Assembly (NCBI GenBank): GCA_017305925.1
Contig: JAFKJW010000198.1
Span: 1-64,000 of the forward strand
DNA from: Hyphomicrobiales bacterium
Lineage (GTDB): Bacteria > Pseudomonadota > Alphaproteobacteria > Rhizobiales > Rhizobiaceae
Direction: 5' to 3'
Length of the DNA: 64,000 bases
The first letter of the stretch is position 1. Every line of letters starts with the position of its first letter. Shown one piece after another: positions 44,808-53,562 of this stretch. A program made the position numbers and the translations under genes. The notes beneath the pieces are model-generated. The model was given only the letters and a program-made list of their open reading frames with translations, was not told the origin of the DNA and did not search any database.

Positions 44808-45611
44808 TCAACCCTCCACCGCACCGCGGATATCCTGCACGGCGGCGATGATCTGCCGGCGCAGCAGGAGCACGACAATCAGGCAGCCAAGCGCCAGGCC
44901 GCCGATCGCCAGCACGGTCTGCCAGTCGGCACCGAGGAAGCCCGCCAGGCCGACGCCGCCCGAGCCGAAGATGCCGGTGATCCAGCCCCAAAGGCTCGTC
45001 TTGCTCTTGACCTGATCTTCGACCGCCCCAGGAACGACCGGCTTCGGCACCTCGACGGGAACTTCGATCTTGACCGGCGGCGGCGCATCCGGCTCGACGG
45101 ACATCTTGAGCGCGTCGGCGCGCACCGCCGAGACGCGGGAGGTCCAGCCCTTGCCGAACGTCGGCCACGTCTTCAGGCCCTTGAGAAACGTCATGCGCTT
45201 GTCGCACAGGTCGTTGATGACCGTGGCGCGCATGAGCTTCTTCGTTGCGGCAAGCGTGGACGGGCCAATCTTGCCGTCGACTTTCGCGCCAACCGCCTGC
45301 TGGAGGAACTTCGCCGCTCGATCCGGACCACTGTTCACGGCGAAGTCGAAGACGGCGAAGTCGATGCCGCCGGGGAGTTCGGCGCCCGCAACCGCGTCCC
45401 AATAGTGGCGGCGATAGACAGTGGCCACCTGTTCGTCGGTGATCTTGCGCAGATCGTCCTTGGTGGCGCCCGGCTTCACGAAGCGGCGAAAATTGGCGAG
45501 GGTAACGCCCTTCATCGTGGCGCCACCCGGATCGGCCGGATGATCCGACCATCCGCCCTCATGCTTCAGGACGAGCGAAAGCGCCCGCGAAAAGTTGCGG
45601 TCCATGGTCAT
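44808..45611 (-). CDS. GH108 endolysin fused to C-terminal membrane segments
   Basis: A 267-residue protein. Residues ~5-95 are a glycoside hydrolase family 108 domain with the catalytic glutamate in LKHEGGWSDHPADPGGATMK. A second peptidoglycan-binding domain follows (~95-175, VDGKIGPSTLAATKK). A proline-rich linker (VPVEVPKPVVPGAVEDQV) leads to two hydrophobic stretches (~208-225 and ~230-250). No signal peptide is present at the N-terminus. The enzyme cuts cell-wall glycan; the membrane hairpin would tether it to the inner membrane or act as a holin-like unit. Confidence 0.85.
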   Translation of the reverse strand: MTMDRNFSRALSLVLKHEGGWSDHPADPGGATMKGVTLANFRRFVKPGATKDDLRKITDEQVATVYRRHYWDAVAGAELPGGIDFAVFDFAVNSGPDRAAKFLQQAVGAKVDGKIGPSTLAATKKLMRATVINDLCDKRMTFLKGLKTWPTFGKGWTSRVSAVRADALKMSVEPDAPPPVKIEVPVEVPKPVVPGAVEDQVKSKTSLWGWITGIFGSGGVGLAGFLGADWQTVLAIGGLALGCLIVVLLLRRQIIAAVQDIRGAVEG

Positions 45612-45640
45612 ATCCTTTCAAATGTGGTTGGATTGCCGGC

Positions 45641-45757
45641 ATGACCGGCTATGAGAAATCGCCCGAATACGGTGGCCCGCGCGTCACGCGATGGACGTAT
45701 GCGGGTCTGCTGCTGGTGATCGCGGCTATTGCGAGCTGGCTGCTCTGGTCAGGCTGA
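45641..45757 (+). CDS. 38-residue single-pass membrane protein on the opposite strand
   Basis: ATG at 45641 opens a frame of 38 codons ending in TGA at 45755-45757: MTGYEKSPEYGGPRVTRW, then the membrane segment YAGLLLVIAAIASWLLW. The YEKSPEYGG opening resembles small proteins that I recall from rhizobial prophages (not verified). It is too short for ordinary gene callers and faces away from the minus-strand lysis genes. AAGG or GGAG is not obvious before it. Confidence 0.55.
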   Translation: MTGYEKSPEYGGPRVTRWTYAGLLLVIAAIASWLLWSG

Positions 45758-45831
45758 TTGCAGGTGCCTTACAGCCCGGCTAGTCACGCTCCAGGCCGGG
45801 GATGATCACCGCTTTCCCGCCGGGGCGGGCG

Positions 45832-48090
45832 TTATTCAGCCCTCCAATAGTAGACTGCGCCCGACGTAACAGCCGCGCCGCTTGCAGTGAAGCCGGTTGC
45901 GGTCAAGGTGATGGTAGAGGGCTGTGCAGAGAGGCCGTTTGCCACCTTCGCACCGACGAACGTGCCGTCGTTCTTGTAGATCTGCACGATTTTCGGCGGG
46001 TAGCCGACGAACACGTCCAAATTTGCGCCCGTCGCGAGATAGGCGCCAAATTGTGGCTCGTTGTCCCGCATCTGGGAGCCGGCGATATTGTGCTGCTTCG
46101 CGCCGGAACTGACCATACGCACCTTGACGCTCGACCCTCGCCATTTGATGTCCCCGTCGACCGCCAGCCAGTTTGCCGGCGTGCCGCAGATCGTCTCGTC
46201 GATGTGCACGCTATAGATGAGGCTGCCCGTGGCGCCCTTCAGCTTTACCAGGCAAGGAGCGGTCACGAAGCAGTCGTCATAGACGTTGCCTCTGATGTTG
46301 ATGTTTTCGATCCGCCCCGTGGCCTCGGCCGACAGGTCGGCAACCAGCAGCGGCACGTCGCGGCGCACGAAGGTGTTTCCGTCGATGGTCAGGCCTGTAA
46401 GGCCCTTCGTCGCCCGGACCAGCGGGTTGTCACCTGTCTGTCGCGTGGTCGATGAGTTCGAGATCGTGTTGCCGGTGATTGTTATGCCCTTGCCGGAAAT
46501 CAGGTCGAAAAGGCAGGCGTCGTCACTGTTCCATCCGCAATACCAGTTGTTGCCGGTGAAAACGACGTCATTGCCATAGCCCTTGATAACCCGAGCATAG
46601 GAATCGCATTGGTTGCCGACAATCGTGAAGCCCCGCGCATTGACCGCGTTGTTACCGGTGACGCGGAACAAGTGCTGATAAAATCCGTGGATTCGCGAGT
46701 TCCGTATGGTGAAACCCCGAAACCCGCCTGCGAGTGACCCCAAATAGCCGGAAGGCTCCTGGATGACATCCGCTGGGTCGGGGTAGTCTAGAATGAACGC
46801 GTCGTCGTAGACCAGGACGCCGAAAAGGCAGTTGTCAAGGACCAGACCGCGACCGCGCATCTTGGCGACATGCCTGGTCGCCTCGAAGCAGCAGTCGAAA
46901 AATTGCCAGTCCATGTCGACGCGATTGTCTGTCCGGATCGACGTGAACAATGCTGCGCCCTCGACGTCTCCGACGCCACGAAATCGGATATGCCTGAAAT
47001 TGTAGGCCTCTTGGCCCAGCCGAAAGCCCTGTGTGGCGCCGTCGAGAAATTGGATGACGGTGGGCGCCGTAAAAAAGCCGTCGCCCTGGATCGTGAGATT
47101 GACCTTGCCATAAGGTATTGTGATATCCCGCGTGTAGATCGTCCCGGCCGGCAATACCAGCGTGTCGCCGAATTTCAGGACATCGAGAGCCGCTTGGAGC
47201 GCTGCCGCGCTGTCAATCTTGTCGCCGGGGGCGTCCGTGAGGTAGTTCCCGGTCACGACTCCAAAGGCTTCGGCGCGCCAACATCCTTCGCTCTTCAAGA
47301 CGTATAGCTTCACCCCGCCAGCCATCTGGACATGGTTATCGGCCGCGTCCGATGCGGCGACTCTGTACCGATACCCAGCCGCCTCGAATTCATCTCCCTC
47401 GCCGACATCTGCGTATGCGGTCGCGGTGTCGGCCAGCATGAGCGGAACGGTCTTGAAGCGCCTCTTTGGCGTTCGCGCGACGAAATTCGCCTCAACGTTG
47501 CCACGCAGGGCCAACTTCGTCGGCTCCACCGAAAGATCGGGGCTATCGGGCGCAGGAAGGGCGCCGGCAACGGCAGTGACATCGTCGATGATGGCTGCGA
47601 CAGCGGCGACGGGAGCCGCAAGCGGCATGACCTCATCTCGCAGACTTTGCGTCTCGTCGCGCGCCTCTTGCGCATCGTCCCGTGCTTCCCGAGCCTCGTC
47701 CCGCGCCGCCCGGGCAAGGATTACCTGCGCCGTGGCATCGTCCACGCTGTCGGCTGGGACAAGATCGGAGATGTCCGCGAGATTGGCAGTTGGCGCGTCA
47801 GGGACGACGAGCGTCCACGTGGCATAGGTCGTGACCTGATCCCCGACCGTGACATAGACCGTCGCAGTGTAATTGGTCCCAGCGAGACCGCGCGCGTTCG
47901 GCCACAGCCGCGCGCTGATGTTGCCGCTGAGGCCCACCGCCACTTTGACTGGCGCCGGTAAGACCACGACGTCGCCGTCATGCTCGCGACCGGAGACGAT
48001 GAACACGACCGTCGCGTTGTTCAGCGGCGTGCCGTCCGCGCGCAGGATCGCGCCCGTGACTGTGCATTTATCAAGAGGCGCTATGCCCAT
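45832..48090 (-). CDS. Tailspike with right-handed beta-helix
   Basis: A 752-residue protein. Residues 1-110 look like an adhesin-type beta domain (LDKCTVTGAILRADGTPLNN). A charged helical stretch follows (RDEAREARDDAQEARDETQ), probably a trimeric coiled coil. From ~290 on, a pectate-lyase-like parallel beta-helix is marked by repeated GFTIVGNQ-, GITITGNTI- and GLTIDGNTF-like coils. The C-terminus is a small beta domain. Such spikes bind and cut host surface polysaccharide. It is preceded by its own terminator-separated region and RBS AGGATGAGA. Confidence 0.85.
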   Translation of the reverse strand: MGIAPLDKCTVTGAILRADGTPLNNATVVFIVSGREHDGDVVVLPAPVKVAVGLSGNISARLWPNARGLAGTNYTATVYVTVGDQVTTYATWTLVVPDAPTANLADISDLVPADSVDDATAQVILARAARDEAREARDDAQEARDETQSLRDEVMPLAAPVAAVAAIIDDVTAVAGALPAPDSPDLSVEPTKLALRGNVEANFVARTPKRRFKTVPLMLADTATAYADVGEGDEFEAAGYRYRVAASDAADNHVQMAGGVKLYVLKSEGCWRAEAFGVVTGNYLTDAPGDKIDSAAALQAALDVLKFGDTLVLPAGTIYTRDITIPYGKVNLTIQGDGFFTAPTVIQFLDGATQGFRLGQEAYNFRHIRFRGVGDVEGAALFTSIRTDNRVDMDWQFFDCCFEATRHVAKMRGRGLVLDNCLFGVLVYDDAFILDYPDPADVIQEPSGYLGSLAGGFRGFTIRNSRIHGFYQHLFRVTGNNAVNARGFTIVGNQCDSYARVIKGYGNDVVFTGNNWYCGWNSDDACLFDLISGKGITITGNTISNSSTTRQTGDNPLVRATKGLTGLTIDGNTFVRRDVPLLVADLSAEATGRIENINIRGNVYDDCFVTAPCLVKLKGATGSLIYSVHIDETICGTPANWLAVDGDIKWRGSSVKVRMVSSGAKQHNIAGSQMRDNEPQFGAYLATGANLDVFVGYPPKIVQIYKNDGTFVGAKVANGLSAQPSTITLTATGFTASGAAVTSGAVYYWRAE

Positions 48091-48115
48091 GACATTCTCA
48101 TCCTAACCGGCGAAT

Positions 48116-48138
48116 AAAAAGACCCGCTCGTCAGCGGG
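48116..48138 (-). terminator. Intrinsic terminator before the tailspike gene
   Basis: Minus-strand reading: CCCGCT, loop GACG, AGCGGG, then TCTTTTT. The stem has six perfect pairs. It lies between the fibre block and the tailspike start, so the tailspike may need its own promoter or readthrough. Confidence 0.65.
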
Positions 48139-48240
48139 AGGTGGCCGCGACAATGGCAAAGCGCGGCGAAATCTGTTCAGAGCCACTCGACGCCGCCGGA
48201 ACCTCGTGCTTGGCTGAGTTTCAACCTCAAGGGGGCGGTC

Positions 48241-48747
48241 TTGCCATTTGTTTCTATCGAAGAATTTCCACCGCCGTGGGTGTTCGGCATATCGGCTCTG
48301 CTTGGGCCGGGCTCGACGGTGCTACCCGGAAATTGGCTTCGGGTCATGACGCTAAACGCTCAACGCAATGCCAAGGCGAGCGATATGCTGACCATGGAGA
48401 ACGCCACAGAACGCATCAGGCTCGAACTCGAGCCTGATGCCCCAAGTAGAAAGAAATGCGTATTCGTATACCCACGCATCGAAGACTCTCGCCTATACTG
48501 CGACGGCGGTCGGACGGATGTGTTCTACTGGGTCACACCGGTTGAAAAACTTGATAAAGTTTTCGTCGCAAATCCGGCAGCAATGCCCGTTGGTGACGCT
48601 CTTAGAGCCCCGGCACAGAATCTCATTCTGGCGGCTACCATGTACTGGATTGACGGCCCGACTCCGCCCTTCCCTCCTCCGATAGAAATCCTTCTTCCAT
48701 GCCCCATCCGTATCGTGAGCAGGTTGCCGGATGGTAACTTGGGATAA
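48241..48747 (+). CDS. DUF2441-like protein, moron gene on the opposite strand
   Basis: A 168-residue protein starting at TTG, with AAGGGGGCGG just upstream, the best-supported start. The motifs STVLPGNWLRVMTLNAQ, PSRKKCVFVYPRIEDSRLYC and TDVFYWVTPVEKL resemble the DUF2441 family, which I associate with an ADP-ribosyltransferase-like fold; this is a recollection, not a search. It lies on the plus strand between two minus-strand tail genes and is more AT-rich than they are. This suggests late acquisition and expression from the prophage. Confidence 0.6.
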   Translation: MPFVSIEEFPPPWVFGISALLGPGSTVLPGNWLRVMTLNAQRNAKASDMLTMENATERIRLELEPDAPSRKKCVFVYPRIEDSRLYCDGGRTDVFYWVTPVEKLDKVFVANPAAMPVGDALRAPAQNLILAATMYWIDGPTPPFPPPIEILLPCPIRIVSRLPDGNLG

Positions 48748-48768
48748 GCTTGGTCAACTCGTTCTCCG

Positions 48769-49239
48769 TCATACAGCCCAACCGACCTTGATGTCGATCG
48801 CGTCGAGGTCGACAACATCCTCTGCGGCTAGTGCAGCATCTTTCAGGTCACGAGCGTGCTGGCGAAGCTGGGCATAATGATCACCGACACCGGCGGCGAG
48901 GCCGAGCCCAGCGGCGGGCGTGGCGAGCGGAATGCGGACGTTCTCCATCGCGATCCAGCCCGCCTGATACGATTCCGGCCACGGAACGGCCTCGGAGGCT
49001 GCCGCCAGCGCGGTCGTGGCCATGGCGCCCATATCTGCGCGGGAGCCCTCGTCCAACGCGACATGCAGGACGGCTTCGCCCACTGTCACCGGAGCGCCTG
49101 CCGCAAGGGCGGCGCCGAGCCTCGCATCGATAGCGGCAAGCTTGGCGGCGCGGAGGGCATCCAGCCCAGGCTCAAGCGCCGCCAGTTCCTCCGAGGTGAA
49201 GTCCCTCGTTTCGCCGGTAGAGCAATCAACTACGGGCAT
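48769..49239 (-). CDS. DUF4376-type tail-fibre-associated protein
   Basis: A 156-residue alanine-rich helical protein. The start (MPVVDCSTGETRDFTSEEL) and the stretch LRAAKLAAIDARLGAALAAG match the DUF4376 style of proteins coded after tail fibres and used as fibre assembly factors or tips. It begins 4 bases after the fibre gene. It could be a chaperone or a structural tip; the sequence does not separate these. Confidence 0.65.
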   Translation of the reverse strand: MPVVDCSTGETRDFTSEELAALEPGLDALRAAKLAAIDARLGAALAAGAPVTVGEAVLHVALDEGSRADMGAMATTALAAASEAVPWPESYQAGWIAMENVRIPLATPAAGLGLAAGVGDHYAQLRQHARDLKDAALAAEDVVDLDAIDIKVGWAV

Positions 49240-49242
49240 GGC

Positions 49243-50616
49243 CTACCTCGCATAGAGTGTGATGGTGCCTGCGTCGAAGGCACCAGCGGCGGGCAAGAAT
49301 TGAATCGCGTTGACGCCCCCGGCATGATCTCCCTTTACGGGAATCGCCACGGGCCCGGTGAGGGCCGGGCTTGAACCGACAGTGCCTATCTCTGCGGAGC
49401 CGGCCGATATCGCCTTGCTGTATCTCGCGAGGCTCATGGTGCCGCTCAACACGGCCGATGCCGCGACCGACCCGGTGACGGCGAGCGCGGATGAATAGCT
49501 GCTTCCATTGTTCGTGGATGCGCGCAAGCCGATCGTCGTGCTTGTCCCGCTGTCGTGACTGACACCATCGAACACGACGAGCAATTCGTCGTAACCCTGA
49601 GGGATCGAGGTGAAGCTTACCGCCGCGCCGGTGGCGCTGGCCGTGGCGATCTGCTTGAATCCCTTTTCCACCCATGCGCCGGATCCAGCGAGCACGGTGG
49701 CCGCCGAGGCTGCTCCGGTCGTATCCAGATCGGCAATGCCGGCCTTGTTTTTCGCGGCAAGGTCGCCCAGCGCTGGCTTGCCCGACAGTGAGCTATAAGC
49801 GCCACTGGTTGCAACTGCGGCGAGGCTCCCCGGCTGCACCGCAGTGTCCGCTTTCGCACCTTGAGCGGCGGTGGCGAACGCAGTGCTGTTTTGAGCGGCG
49901 GCGGTCCCAAGCGCCGGCTTTCCGGACAGATCGGCGTAGGCGCCACTCGTCGCAACCGTGGCGAGGTCGTTCGGCTGAATGGCGGTATCAGCTTTCCCGC
50001 CTTGAGCGGCCGTTGCAAAATCCGTGGCGTCATTCGCCGCGGCCGTGCCGACATCATCCTTCAGCACGTAGAGGTCAGGTTCAAAGGTCGCTGCCGCTTC
50101 CGCAGAGCTTGCCGCATCCTCCGCGTGTTCCTTGGCTGACTTCGTCCCCGTTCCGGCCGGTTCATGGCCTTGCGCCCAAGCCATGGCGAGATCGGAACTA
50201 TCGGATGCTGCCGAGGCCGCAGCAGGTGCAGCCTGAATTTCTGCAATATTCTGTGCCGCTATCACGACATCATCGGCCACAGGACCAAGCGCGGTGATGT
50301 AGTCGCCTACGGCCAACACTGCCGTGATATCACCCGCCATGCCGGCGACAGCGTTCACCGCATCGCTGATGTCCGACACGATCGCGACATCATCGGCGAC
50401 TGTCGCAGCCTTCTCGATCGCGTCGAGATGGGCAACGACCGGCTCGAACAGCGCCGATGAAAAATTGAAGACGACGGACAGGTCTTCGTTGGCCTTCGAA
50501 AAGTTCACGACATGGCCGAAATTCCCCATGCCGAAGGGATTGGTGGCGCTGACAGGGTCGCTATTGTACGACCTCAGCCGGCCCAGTGCGTCAAGGATAT
50601 CCTGGGGGACAGCCAT
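49243..50616 (-). CDS. Tail fibre protein with tandem repeats
   Basis: A 457-residue protein: N-terminal attachment region (~1-135), an alanine-rich helical part, two nearly identical 47-residue repeats (191-237 and 238-284, each ending in LSGKPALG) and a C-terminal beta-rich head (~310-457). The repeat is the KADTA(V/I)QP...SGAY type found in many phage fibres. Overlaps the preceding gene by one base. Confidence 0.8.
   Translation of the reverse strand: MAVPQDILDALGRLRSYNSDPVSATNPFGMGNFGHVVNFSKANEDLSVVFNFSSALFEPVVAHLDAIEKAATVADDVAIVSDISDAVNAVAGMAGDITAVLAVGDYITALGPVADDVVIAAQNIAEIQAAPAAASAASDSSDLAMAWAQGHEPAGTGTKSAKEHAEDAASSAEAAATFEPDLYVLKDDVGTAAANDATDFATAAQGGKADTAIQPNDLATVATSGAYADLSGKPALGTAAAQNSTAFATAAQGAKADTAVQPGSLAAVATSGAYSSLSGKPALGDLAAKNKAGIADLDTTGAASAATVLAGSGAWVEKGFKQIATASATGAAVSFTSIPQGYDELLVVFDGVSHDSGTSTTIGLRASTNNGSSYSSALAVTGSVAASAVLSGTMSLARYSKAISAGSAEIGTVGSSPALTGPVAIPVKGDHAGGVNAIQFLPAAGAFDAGTITLYAR
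49765..50046 (-). repeat. Two tandem 141-base repeats inside the fibre gene
   Basis: Two head-to-tail units, 49765-49905 and 49906-50046, encode the two 47-residue repeats. Protein identity is high and length exact, so recombination between them could change fibre length. Confidence 0.7.
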
Positions 50617-51308
50617 TACAAGAGGCTCCCGACAATCAACCCGACGAACACCGTGGATCCGGTCCCCTGCGATCCGAAGACGAACGGCCCTTTGGACTGC
50701 GAAACGGCCCAGTCACCTAGGTAAGACGGATCGTCGCCCGTCGGGCGGAACCGGAACACAAAAGCCTTGGGTATTGCGATGGAGGATGTCAGGCTGACAT
50801 CACCTCCGACGAAGCTGGCCGTCAGGTTCCGCGAACCCAGCACATTCCAGGTCACAGTGGCAACATTCACCTGCGTCCTCTCGGCGATCCACCATGCCGG
50901 GAACGTCACGGCGCCCGCGCCGATGGCCGTGCGCAGGTTATCTTTGCTGATCCCCTTGAATTCGTTGGCCGACACGTCGAGGAAGCCGAAGAGATCACCG
51001 ACCTCCAGCGAGCTTTCCGTCTGCGCGGCCTGAATGCAGCGCTTCGCCTGGTAGAGGGCGAACTCTCCAGGCGTCAACGGGACCCATGCGCCGCTCGTGA
51101 CATTGTACCGCTTCGCCTGCTTGACGTCCTTGTGCCACCACAGCGCGTTGCGGTTCACCGGCGGCGAATTGGCCAGGACGAAATCGGTAAAGCCCATATC
51201 CAGCAGGAGCCGCATCATTGCGTCCCGCATGTTCGACGGCGCCGCGGCGGCGAGGCTGCCGGTGCGCGAGACGATGAACCTGTCGAGAGAAGTATCCAGA
51301 GCGGTCAT
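50616..51308 (-). CDS. Phage tail structural protein of unknown role
   Basis: A 230-residue protein. A helical N-terminus is followed by a conserved-looking stretch ALWWHKDVKQAKRYNVTSGA and PLTPGEFALYQAKRCIQAAQ, then a beta-rich C-terminal half. No domain recognised. It lies between the DUF2612 baseplate gene block and the fibre, so a fibre-connecting or fibre role is inferred from order. Confidence 0.6.
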   Translation of the reverse strand: MTALDTSLDRFIVSRTGSLAAAAPSNMRDAMMRLLLDMGFTDFVLANSPPVNRNALWWHKDVKQAKRYNVTSGAWVPLTPGEFALYQAKRCIQAAQTESSLEVGDLFGFLDVSANEFKGISKDNLRTAIGAGAVTFPAWWIAERTQVNVATVTWNVLGSRNLTASFVGGDVSLTSSIAIPKAFVFRFRPTGDDPSYLGDWAVSQSKGPFVFGSQGTGSTVFVGLIVGSLL

Positions 51309-51311
51309 GGA

Positions 51312-51866
51312 TCAATCCACCGTGAGATCGGAAGGGAGAAAGCCGAAGCCGACGACGACATCATCGCCGACGACAGAGATCGTGAGGCCCGTGTCCGCCT
51401 TGATTCTGCGGAACTGGAGGTTCGAGCCGGACACGGCCTTGAAGACGTTCCCCGCCCCCGTTCCGACGTTCTCGCCGCCGGCTATGGTCCCGCCGTCGCC
51501 GCCGAGGCCTGCCAGGAAATCGCTTCGGGTAATCGCCTTGTGGACGCCATCGGCGGCGCTGTAGAACGCGAACAGGTCGTCGTTGGCCGAGCTCTCGACG
51601 AGGCCGAGACCGTTGAAATTGAGCGTCAGTGTCCGGTCTTGGGTGAGATCGCCGCCGCCCTTCAAGCCCTCGGAAGTATCGACCTTGCGCGAGGTCTGGA
51701 CCGGATTTCCGGCCAGAGCGCTGTTGACCTGCGACTGGAGCTCCTGAAACAGGAAGTTGAACAGGCCAGGGTCTGCTGGACCGCAACTGAACCCTACCAC
51801 CCTCCTGCTATCAGATGGGATCGTCAGTGCCGCGTCCTCTGCGGACGCCCACAGTGGGTCGAACAT
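51312..51866 (-). CDS. Fibre-like tail protein
   Basis: A 184-residue protein. The middle contains SEGLKGGGDLTQDRTLTLNF, a motif common to phage tail fibres and collar-type trimers, and the C-terminus is beta-rich and glycine-rich (VVGDDVVVGFGFLPSD). Probably a short fibre or fibre adaptor. Starts 11 bases after the DUF2612 gene ends. Confidence 0.65.
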   Translation of the reverse strand: MFDPLWASAEDAALTIPSDSRRVVGFSCGPADPGLFNFLFQELQSQVNSALAGNPVQTSRKVDTSEGLKGGGDLTQDRTLTLNFNGLGLVESSANDDLFAFYSAADGVHKAITRSDFLAGLGGDGGTIAGGENVGTGAGNVFKAVSGSNLQFRRIKADTGLTISVVGDDVVVGFGFLPSDLTVD

Positions 51867-51877
51867 GATGCTGCCTT

Positions 51878-52657
51878 TCAGTTAAGGATGATTTCGACCG
51901 GGAAAGCCCCGTCGCACAAACCACCCCAGCCGTCGCCGAAGCCGAACGGCCGGCCGGCCGAGTGGTAGAGGTCCAGACGAAAGCCGGGAGGCACCGGGAG
52001 GACCTGCTCGTAGAGATGGGCAATCGAAATTTCCGTCGCCGTCATCAGCCTGCCAGCGGCAACACCGATCACGCCTTCGCTCTCCCGGTAGATCACGGCC
52101 GCATCGCCGAACACGGCGCGCGCCGCGCGCGTCATGCCAGCCCGGCTGTAATCGCCCCATATCGTCACGATGCGAGCTTTCAGGAATCCCCGGTACAACT
52201 CGTCATCGGCGAAACAGAAGTCGACATATTCAGGGCCGCCGCACTCCCATTCCGCCTCGCAGAAACCGCCAATTGGTTGCACCGGAGGGCCGCACTCGGT
52301 CTCGCAAGCAAAGCCGAACACGGGCCGGCGCTGCCCGGCGCAGTGGCACCGCGGCCAGCCGAGCGCCTTGCCGAGAATGGTCAGTTGATCCCCCACAGCG
52401 GTATCGATGTCGAAGAGGTCGAGGAGCGCGGCCGCTTCCTGGCAGGCCTCGGCGGCAAGACCGACATAGGCCCTGGCCAGATAGATCAGGTTCCGGCTCT
52501 CGCGATACTGTGTCGCGAACCGGTCGATCTTCTCTTCGGTAGCGTAGTGCCGGAACTCCGGCTGGGCCCAGAATGCGGCGTCTTCCCACATGATGTAGGA
52601 CACGTCGACGGTAACGCGGGACCGAAGCTCCGCGAGCCGATCGTCCAGAACTGTCAT
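51878..52657 (-). CDS. DUF2612 baseplate-associated protein, cysteine-rich
   Basis: A 259-residue DUF2612 protein: N-terminal helices with NLIYLARAYVGLAAEACQEA and DIDTAVGDQLTILGKALGWP. It is unusual in having seven cysteines within 45 residues (104, 106, 118, 122, 133, 139, 148), for example PRCHCAGQ and FACETECGPP. DUF2612 genes lie just after baseplate J in simple myoviruses and form the outer baseplate or fibre attachment. Confidence 0.78.
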   Translation of the reverse strand: MTVLDDRLAELRSRVTVDVSYIMWEDAAFWAQPEFRHYATEEKIDRFATQYRESRNLIYLARAYVGLAAEACQEAAALLDLFDIDTAVGDQLTILGKALGWPRCHCAGQRRPVFGFACETECGPPVQPIGGFCEAEWECGGPEYVDFCFADDELYRGFLKARIVTIWGDYSRAGMTRAARAVFGDAAVIYRESEGVIGVAAGRLMTATEISIAHLYEQVLPVPPGFRLDLYHSAGRPFGFGDGWGGLCDGAFPVEIILN

Positions 52658-52662
52658 GGCGG

Positions 52663-53562
52663 TTACTCGACGTACTCGACGCCGATGTTGGCGGCCTCGA
52701 AAACGGCACGCTCAAACAGCGATGTCTCGATCTCGGCGGTCACATCGGGGCTGTCCAGCCGGTACATTTCGACCTCGACCACCTCGACGCCCGGCAGCCG
52801 CCCGACCTCGGCCCTGACTTCGGCCAGCCGGATCGTGTCGCCGTTTCGATAACCGCACTCGTCGGAAAACGTCGTGACCACATGCTGGACGATCGCGCCG
52901 ACGGTCGGCGGTGCGCAGTTGCAGTTCCCCGCCATCGCTCTCACCGAAGCAATGACGACGATCGGAACGTCGGCCGGCCGGATGAACTCGACCTGCTGGC
53001 AGTATCCGTCGGCTGTGACCGGGATGATCGTGTTTCCATAGAGTCCCGCACCGGGAACCGACATCTGGTAGATCGCTGTCCCTACCTCGTCATCGTCGCC
53101 CCCGATGACAGCATAGGCCACCGAATGAGCGGGTTGCCCGAGGTCAGATTCTTCAGCCGTCCTGTTTTCACGCGCAGTCACCCAGGACACGCCCGCGATC
53201 TCGCGCAGACGGCGGACGTTGGCCGTCATCTTGATGTTGGCCTCAGCCTGGTTCGTGATCCTCAGCCGAAAGCCCAGATCATCCTCGCTGGCGATTCTGG
53301 CCATCCCGCGCAGCTTCGCGATGATATCGAGCCGCAATGTCTCGGCCTGGTCGACGTCGAACGATTGGTAGACGTCTTCGAGCGCCTCCTGAAACTCCCC
53401 GGCCATGGCCGCGAAGAGGCCGTTCAGTTGCCCAAGGGGCGATTGCGCGGTCTGGATGACCCCAGGGCCGAAGATAGCCACGGCCGCGTCCTGAAGTTCA
53501 TCGAGAAGGACCGGCAGCGGCTTGCGACGGAAGCCGGCCGGGACAACGCCGTACTCGCTCAT
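52663..53562 (-). CDS. Baseplate J/gp47-like wedge protein
   Basis: A 299-residue baseplate J family protein: RRKPLPVLLDELQDAAVAIF opens the family region, with QSPLGQLNGLFAAM and the J core around RRLREIAGVSWVTARENRT. It forms the iris of the wedge around the tail hub. The C-terminal half has cysteines at 188, 214, 216 and 236, including NCNCAPP. Overlaps the gp25-like gene by four bases. Confidence 0.85.
   Translation of the reverse strand: MSEYGVVPAGFRRKPLPVLLDELQDAAVAIFGPGVIQTAQSPLGQLNGLFAAMAGEFQEALEDVYQSFDVDQAETLRLDIIAKLRGMARIASEDDLGFRLRITNQAEANIKMTANVRRLREIAGVSWVTARENRTAEESDLGQPAHSVAYAVIGGDDDEVGTAIYQMSVPGAGLYGNTIIPVTADGYCQQVEFIRPADVPIVVIASVRAMAGNCNCAPPTVGAIVQHVVTTFSDECGYRNGDTIRLAEVRAEVGRLPGVEVVEVEMYRLDSPDVTAEIETSLFERAVFEAANIGVEYVE

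Noticed and set aside
45800..45830. GC-rich hairpin just after the tailspike stop
   Set aside because: Stem CCCGC/GCGGG is present but no T-run follows on the relevant strand, so I did not call a terminator.
48141..48437. 98-codon frame overlapping the start of the DUF2441-like gene
   Set aside because: Overlaps a better-supported frame with a strong ribosome-binding site; its second half is an out-of-frame arginine-rich translation.
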